NCBI GenBank assembly: GCA_946122785.1
Contig: CAMGYJ010000009.1
Coordinates: forward strand, 27,439,633-27,503,632
DNA from: Linum tenue
Taxonomy: Eukaryota; Streptophyta; Magnoliopsida; Malpighiales; Linaceae
DNA: 64,000 bases
Reading direction: 5' to 3'
Shown piece by piece: positions 57,692-64,000 of the stretch. The position numbers and the translations under genes were made by a program. Under the pieces are notes generated by a model, which saw only the letters and a list, made by a program, of their open reading frames with translations, had not been told where the DNA came from and did not search any database. Each line of letters begins with the position of its first letter. Positions within the stretch are counted from its first letter, which is position 1.

Positions 57692-59012
57692 TGATTTGGG
57701 CCTAAATGTACACTTTTTATCCCTGTTTCTCTTTGGCGTTTGTGTCATTTGAGCTCCATAAAGGGTGGTTTTACGCTAGGTTTGTTGTGTTTCAATGTGT
57801 TTCAGAGTCTAACAGGTGGAACCAACCCCGGAGTCGAAAGTTGGAAAAAAATGGGGTGAGGACTAGGTAAAGAGGAGGAAACAACAATTGTTCACGGTCC
57901 AAGCTGTGAGTTCACAGTTGCCTGGACCGTGAACTGGAGCCACGAACTGAAGGGTGTCCAGAGAGATTTCAGAACTTAATGACGCCGAGTCAGTTCACGA
58001 TTGTAAGACCGTGAATTGAAGCCATGGACCGCAAACTCAACAAATGAAAGTGGTGCATTTTGGCTGTATTCACAGTCCAGGGCAGATGTTTATTACCGTG
58101 AACTAGGACCACAAACTGGGCTCGATCAGTGTATAAAAGGAGAGCTGAAAGGAAGAAGAGGGAGAGCCCAAAAGTGAGAGAAATCTTCTTATTCTTGAAA
58201 CCCTAGAGAGAGAAAGTCACGAACCAAGAGGGAGAAGAGGCTAGGGTTTGCTCCAAGTCAAGAATTGGGAAGTTCCTCTTCAATAGAGGATCTCTACAAT
58301 CACAAGGAAGGATTGAGCCATCACAATGATGGTTTTTTCCTTTTTCCTTTGTGTTCTTCCTTCTTCTAGAATGGAGTAGTCTTCTATTCACTTGAGTGTT
58401 GTAGAACCCTAACTTCTACCATGTAGTTGATTGTGTGTGGGTGATGTCTAATTTAAGATTTGAGGCATTGTTCATGATGATTGGGCATTGTGTGTCTTGG
58501 AAATCCAATGTGGTACTCTGACCTAGGTTAGAGAGAAACCCCCTTTTCTTAAGAGGCTAAAATTGAGCTGGGTTTTCTTAGGCATTCCATGCCTCCTAAC
58601 TAGGTTAATGTAAGACGAACTTCTAAACTCAAATTAGACACCTAGGTTAATTGTGATTAAGCCGTCCAAACCCCAGTTTGAGGGAGAAGGTAAGTCAACC
58701 CTCTTTTGCTTGGGCCAAGTGGGCTACTTTCGCAGCCTATAATGCATTCCTTGGCCTAGCGATTGAGAGTGTGGTTTCTAACCACTGTTGCTCCTCCTAA
58801 CGGTTTGCAATCGCTTTGTCACACACTAGTTCATTTGATCCCACAATTCATGGTAGTTAGTTAGGGGGAAACAACTCTCGAGTGAAGCTTCTAACCAAGA
58901 GTTTCAACCTGGCTCGGGTTGATATTTAAACATACTTGCCCTATATTGCACCCATTTATGGTTTATACTTGGGCCTTAGGTGGGATTTAAGTGTGATGTT
59001 CGCAGTGAGTCA
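57692..59012 (+). repeat. 3' LTR of the 49-59 kb element
   Basis: Starts TGATTTGGGCCTAAATG and ends GTGAGTCA, 1321 bp; repeated TTCACGGTCC/GACCGTGAAC words at about 57890-58110. Confidence 0.9.
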
Positions 59013-60148
59013 GTCGTGTAAATAATAAGTAAGTGTACTCAACATACCAGTTCTCAACCCCATTGCTTTGTATATCCCTTTTATCAAATGTGATGTGATT
59101 GCCTTCCCATTTGTCCCAGTTATTGTAATGATAGCCATATTATTGGAGGGATACCTATAAAAGGTAGCAGCTAAAGAAGGAAAAACAACATTAGTATCTT
59201 CAAATATCATCAAGACTTTACACCCTAGTGTCTACTCTATGTCAATCTCTTTACTGGCTACAACGGCAACAACTCCTCTCTTATCAGGTTCACTCAAATA
59301 CAAATGACCATCGATTCTCTTCCCAATAAAGCACACAAACAACTCGCCAGCAGTGACAAGTCTGGAATCATGTTGAATACCAGTAATCTCTACCTCCAAA
59401 TTGCCAGAAACTGAAAGGGGAACCACTTTGTTATCATCCAAAAGATTGGCTAAAATCATCCTGAACTTTGGTTCAACTACATTCACCTTCAGTTTTTCGA
59501 AACTGTCGAAATCAAGGTCGAAAGAAGGATATGCAAATAACCCAGTATCAAATTTACCATCCCGTTCATCAATTCCCTCTTCAAACCCAGTGGCATCATC
59601 CCCATCAGAATCAACATCCACAATTCTAACACCTTGTAGCTCAAACATTACTGTTATCCCCAGCTACAGATTCTTTCTTAGGGTTCGGTTTCAAGAGTCT
59701 CTTCTTAATGAATTCTTCCCTTTTCATGACAATAGCTTTATCAATCTCCCCAAACAAATCATCCCCAGAGTTCTCATAGTCGAATGAGTTAGGACTTGCA
59801 GATGGATCGTCGGATTCAGCCAAAGCGTCGACATAATTGGATTGATGCTTCTTAAAATCCTCCTCATGGAACTTACGAGCTCGGTCCGCTTGATGTGGAT
59901 CTTCGCAAACTTGTTGATCCCATGAGCGGTGTCCTCCGGTGCATCCGGAGGATAGTCATCGGACGGTGTTGGATAGTACTTCCCGACGGGTCCAATGGCC
60001 CGCAGGTGGTGCAGATGGGGGGAGAGAGAGAGAATGGAAGTGGGTTTTGGAGAGTGATAGAAATGGTTGACGGAGAAGAATGGGTTTTCGAGAGACGTGA
60101 GTGGGATGGGAGAGAGAACAGGAAATCGGTAGAGAAAGAGAATGCCAT
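59013..60148 (-). pseudogene. MURE: Chloroplast MurE-like ligase, 5' half of a split pseudogene
   Basis: The minus strand starts MAFSFSTDFLFSLPSHSRLS, a Ser-rich transit-peptide-like N terminus. Frames then change (near 60010, 59880 and 59645) through YYPTPSDDYPPDAPEDTAHG, SGDDLFGEIDKAIVMKREEF and FELQGVRIVDVDSDGDD. The Mur N-terminal domain follows (VEITGIQHDSRLVTAGELFV). A TAG interrupts at about 59232 (EIDIE-stop-TLGCK). The ATP-binding loop reads ITGTNGKAITSHL, where the expected GKT is GKA. The piece ends at the LTR element within GMLSTLTYYLHD. It continues at 49189. Confidence 0.9.
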
Positions 60149-61300
60149 AGATGGAGAAAGGGTGGGAGAGTTATGGAGGGAGGAAGGGGTTTAAGCAATT
60201 GGGACGAAAAGGGAAAGGGATATTTTCTTGGGGTGGGATTCGGTGATCAGGTTAAACTGTTAACCAATGGGAGATGGTAAGCGGTGGCGCTTCGGAATCT
60301 GGCGGTATACTAGACTTGTTCAATGTAATAACCGCTGGTATATCAGTTATCCGATACCGATTGAGAAACATTATTTGGCACAAAAAGGATGACAAATTTA
60401 TAAATGTAGCAACTCTAATTTGCGTCTACCCTTCCTCTTGTCTCAAGCTCATCGAGTCATCGTCTTCGCGTCACGCTGCGTCTGCCACTATGCCTCAGTT
60501 GCGCGAACGTCTTTTAATCTCCATCACTAATTGCCAGTCACCACGCTGTCGCCCGTCAATTCAACCCCATCGCCTCACCACGCCAGTCGCTAGCCCTCCT
60601 ACTCGTTGGCCTCACTCGTCAGCCGCACACAAATGACCTCCCTCGTCGCTCGTCGGAGGAAGGAAGCCTGCTTCCCTCGATTGTCGATATAATGGGGCGA
60701 GTTCAGGTTGATTTTCTACAAACGAATTAGGGATTTTGTTTGTGTCAAATTTTGATTCTCAATTGGTTAATGGTTTTATTGTTTGTGTAATTGTGTTAGG
60801 GGTTAGTGGTTAGGGTCTTAGGGATTTGTTGATGAATTGTGTTTAAAGGGGTTAATTGTTAATAAATTGTGTAATCGTAGGGGGGGGGGGGAGGAGCTTC
60901 GGCAGATCAAAGGGGGAGGGAAGCTCCAAAAAAAAGCAAAGGAGGAGCGGAGGGAAGCTCTCGAAGAAGACCCAGCAAGGATTGACCAGCAGTAAGCAGC
61001 AATAGTAGCACGTAGCAGACTAGCAGCAGTAGCACGGTCATACGGCTAATCGATAACCGTCTAACTGATTAATTGTATAATTGGAACTGAAACCTCTATG
61101 GTATTAGGCTACTACCCCCACTGTTTTGGTATACTGTTAATCGGTTATCTTGTTATCAATTAAACTGGTAACTGATAGATTATTATCCCTAGTTTTTTCA
61201 ATCCGTTCTTGTATTTAGTTTATATTTTTTTTCCGTTGTTTTCATAGTATGTTTGTAAAAAAAAGTTTGTAATAATAAGCTTTTTTCCTAAAGGGATTTG
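60149..61300. other. MurE upstream region and unresolved repeat-like DNA
   Basis: Contains GATAACCG/CGGTTATC-like words near 60340-60370 and 61040-61190 in opposite orientations, which may mark a decayed DNA transposon, and a run of 12 G at about 60880. No gene recognised. Confidence 0.35.
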
Positions 61301-61429
61301 TTGAGGTGAAAGAATTGGCGACATCTAAAAAGAAAATAGATAAGAGTGCGGATCAGCTGACTAAGGGGCTTCTTAGTCACTTGACTAAGCCCCTCCTAGC
61401 TCTTAGATATGGACACAACAATCCAACAG

Positions 61430-62170
61430 TTAAAAAATGGGAAGGACTTTTTAATTGCTGACAGGGTTAGTTTGAATATTATGAAAAATTACGAAGTATA
61501 CAAAAAGAACTTACAAACAGTACAAACTAGAACGACAAAACATACAAACATATTTACAAACAATACAAAACATACGAACTATACAAACAATACAAAGTAG
61601 ACCGACAGATAATACAAACCATAAAAAAGGAAAAACAACCAGGTTGAGGCTCCATCCCTATATAAAGGGACACCGTCCCAAAATCAACTTGTTTGTTTCG
61701 TAGACATACAAACATTACAAACATAGTGGACAAAAATTACACAATAGACTGACAAATCACACAAAATGCAAATACACCCATGTTGATTTTGGAGGCTCCA
61801 CCTCTATATAGATGAGTTTTATCTAAAAGTCAACTAGGTTATTTTTTAGACATAAAAAATATTACAAACATGGTTGACAAAAATGACAAACATGGTGCAC
61901 AAAAATAACAAAGCTTACAAACATTACAAAAGAAACCGAAAAACATTACAAAAATAACAAAGCTTACAAACATTACAGAATAAACCAACAAACATTACAA
62001 AGCATACTAACAATACAAAATAACACTACTGACAATACAAATCGGTAAAATTGTATTGGAAATGAATGAATACAAAGCATACAAATCATAACATAAAGTA
62101 TACAAACTAGAGTAACAAATATTATAAATAAAAAAGAGTAAAAATATTATAAATAAAAAAGAGTAAAAAA
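61430..62170. repeat. ACAAA-rich low-complexity repeat
   Basis: Dominated by ACAAACATTACAAA-type words. A degenerate repeat of about 150 bp with GGCTCCA(T/C)C(C/T)CTATATA recurs at about 61648 and 61795. Confidence 0.65.
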
Positions 62171-62194
62171 TATTATACATAAAAAATATATTCA

Positions 62195-64000
62195 AATTAG
62201 TCTCAAAATCGTTGAGGAGGGATGGTCTACTCCAGCCCAGGGGAATCCTCTTCTGGTGATAAAAGCCAAGCTTAATGATGTCAAGAAAGGGCCGAAGAGA
62301 TTGAACAAAGAAGTTTATAATGATATCAGTGGTCAAGTGAAAGAGGTGGAAAGCAGATTGCTCACTGCTCAAGAGTTGGCACTGTCCAATCCGTCTGGTT
62401 CTTCTTTTGCTGAGGTTACAGAGTTACACAGGCAACTTGAGGGTTTAAGAAAGGCAGAGGAAGGTTTTTATTGGCAAAAATCTCATGTAGACTACTTGAA
62501 GCTTGGTGATCAAGGTATCAGGTTTTTCCATCAATCTGTTATGATTAAAACTGCTCGTAAAGCCATAAGAAAGCTAGTACTAGAGGGTGGTGAGGAGGTA
62601 GTGGAGATGGACAAGATTGCTGATGAGGCGGTTGATTTCTATAAGAAGTTGTTTGGATTTATTGATCCAGAGGTGAGTCCCTGCAAACAGTATCTTGAGA
62701 GTCTTGTACAACTTAAGCTCAGTGTTGAGTAGGGGGATTTTTTGTGTCATAGTTTCACAGCTGAAGATGTGAGGAAGGTTGTGTATGACATGAGTTCCCA
62801 TCGAGAACCTGGTCTTGATGGCTTCTCTGCTGGTTTCTACAAGCGTACATGGGGATTATTGGGGAGGATGTGACTGCTGGGGTGCTGGACTTCTTTAATA
62901 CAGGTAAGCTACCTAGTAGCATTAACTCTACTGCTGTTTCCTTGATTCCAAAGGTGCCATCTGCTTGTAGGTTGAAGGAATTTCGGCCGATTTCCTGTGT
63001 GAATATATTTTACAAAATCATTGCCAAGTTGTTAGCTGATAGATTAAAGAAGGTTTTGTCTAGTGTGGTAAGTGGAAACCAATCTGCATTTATTGAAGGA
63101 AGGCGCATTGTTGATAATATTCTCATAGCCCAAGAGCTAGTAAGTGGTTACCATAAAACCAATCTTTCTTCTCGTTGTGCTATAAAGGTTGATCTCATGA
63201 AAGAGTTTGACTCTGTTCATTGGGGGTATCTATTTCTTATGATGAAGGTTATGTGATTTCCTTAGAGATTTATTTACTGGATAAAGTTGTGTGTTAAAAC
63301 TGCAAAGTTTAGTATCAGCATTAATGGTGGACTGTGTGGTTTCTTTGGGGCTCAAAGAGGTGTGAGGCAGGGGGATCCCCTCTCACCATACTTATTCACA
63401 ATTTCAATGGAAGGGTTATCATTAATTTTGAATCGAGCTGCTGCTACAGGGGGTCTGCCTTTCCATCCTCAGTGTAAGAGAGTGGGGTTAACTCACCTGT
63501 GTTTTACAGATGACCTTCTCATCTTCACTGAGGGGTATGGCCAAGCTATTCAGAAAGTTTAAGTTGTATTAAAGGAATTCCATACTATCTCTGGGCTCGA
63601 ATGCAATCCAGGAAAGTGCGAGGTGTATTTTGGAGGAGCTTCTATGCAATTCAAACAGAATGCTTTGCTCATTTCAGGGTTTGCAAAGGGGTCCTTACCA
63701 GTAAGATATCTCGGACTGCCCCTCATCTCTGGAAAGCTGCCTTCTAGTGAAACTAATAAATTGGTGGCCATCATCACGAAAAGTATACGTTCCTGGCGAG
63801 CAAAGAAACTTAGCTATGCTGGGCGGCTGCAACTTGTGTCATCTGTTTTGATGGGGACCCTTCAATATTGGATGCAGGTCTTCATTCTTCCCAAACGTGT
63901 GATCAAGCAGGTTCAGTTAGTTTGCTCTCATTTTCTCTGGCACTGGGATGAAGAAGTACGTGCCAAGGTTTGTTGGGATCGTATGGCTAGGCCACGCAAG
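62195..64000 (+). mobile_element. L1-type LINE, 5'-truncated, continues past right edge
   Basis: ORF2 remnant begins abruptly at about 62208 (IVEEGWSTPAQGNPLL) without endonuclease, typical of 5' truncation. It runs to the window end, so the 3' tail is not seen. ACAAA-rich DNA adjoins on the left. Confidence 0.88.
62208..64000 (+). pseudogene. LINE ORF2 reverse transcriptase remnant
   Basis: Successive frames encode KTARKAIRKLVLEGGEEV, FTAEDVRKVVYDMSSHREPG, PKVPSACRLKEFRPISCVN, SGNQSAFIEGRRIVDNILIA, GVRQGDPLSPYLFTISMEGL and CFTDDLLIF, then LEC-N-P-GKCEVYFGGAS and PVRYLGLPLISGKLP. These are the ordered RT blocks of plant L1 elements. Stops or shifts fall at about 62730, 62870, 63255 and 63560. 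The catalytic FADD is FTDD here, leaving both Asp residues. Not translatable as one protein. Confidence 0.9.

Larger units (their letters stand above)
49190..59012 (+). mobile_element. Athila-derived LTR retrotransposon inserted in the MurE exon
   Basis: LTRs lie at 49190-50456 and 57692-59012. The perfect 5-bp duplication gtcgt occurs at 49185-49189 and 59013-59017, inside a MurE coding exon; removing the element restores the MurE frame (YYLHDDTKLVSK). A tRNA-Asp PBS follows the 5' LTR. The interior has gag, aspartyl protease and ORF1 remnants but no RT, RNase H or integrase. LTRs differ at many sites and the 5' LTR lacks about 100 bases near its start, so it is an old insertion. Confidence 0.93.

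Noticed and set aside
59895..60194. Plus-strand 99-codon ORF at 59895-60194
   Set aside because: Antisense to the MurE N-terminal exon; composition explained by the complementary Ser/Pro-rich coding sequence.
60310..61195. Possible DNA transposon with CGGTTATC-like ends upstream of MurE
   Set aside because: No clean terminal repeat or target duplication could be defined by eye.
61330..61420. Inverted repeat (AAGGGGCTT / AAGCCCCT) followed by CTAG, as in a Helitron 3' end
   Set aside because: Spacing and terminal bases do not fit the Helitron rule well and no matching 5' end was found.

Overview
This window is nuclear DNA from a flowering plant, probably a eudicot. Plant-type multi-exon genes (signal peptide peptidase-like protease, OTU protease, chloroplast-type MurE) sit among nested plant transposons: Copia, Athila/Tat-like Gypsy elements, a TRIM, hAT and Mutator (MULE) elements and an L1-type LINE. 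Only one host gene is complete and intact, the SPPL protease at 5285-10337 on the minus strand, with 14 coding exons that splice into a 532-residue protein carrying YD, GxGD and PAL active-site motifs. The 5' end of a tandem paralogue lies at the left edge.

Layout. 0-10.5 kb: SPPL pair, a broken SASA-type carbohydrate esterase beside a GGTACC-rich repeat, and a 497-bp MULE-type MITE with a 9-bp target duplication. 10.8-18.05 kb: a degenerate minus-strand Copia element that holds a solo Gypsy LTR (TSD acact) and a hAT MITE (TSD atcacctt). 18.8-20.5 kb: OTU protease pseudogene. 21-45.2 kb: an unrecognised Gln/Ser-rich minus-strand gene torn into four pieces by a very young non-autonomous LTR element (21549-27244, TSD tgtac), a 12-kb hAT-like/MULE composite (27515-39802), an Athila derivative (39853-44434) and a TRIM (44435-45017). 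47.7-60.1 kb: a MurE pseudogene whose coding exon is split by a 9.8-kb Athila derivative (49190-59012, TSD gtcgt). 62.2-64 kb: a 5'-truncated LINE running off the right edge.

The most interesting unit is the 28.8-38.8 kb composite. It has a ULP1-like cysteine protease gene, a FAR1-type Mutator transposase pseudogene and an intact 417-codon ORF of plant-transposon-protein type. Its non-coding parts are packed with the 8-bp palindrome GGTCGACC: an intron, intergenic stretches, and tandem arrays of 187, 186 and 53 bp. This resembles the VANDAL/VANC anti-silencing arrangement, in which an element-encoded protein recognises short words clustered in its own non-coding DNA; that function is an inference here. 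A second theme is that a family of 1.35-1.5-kb LTRs carries one hypervariable slot filled with palindromes sharing the core ACGGCCGT but with different flanks in each subfamily. The LTRs of the 49-59 kb element carry yet another repeated word (TTCACGGTC and its complement).

All exon boundaries, repeat periods and identities were read by eye from the sequence; no database search was possible.
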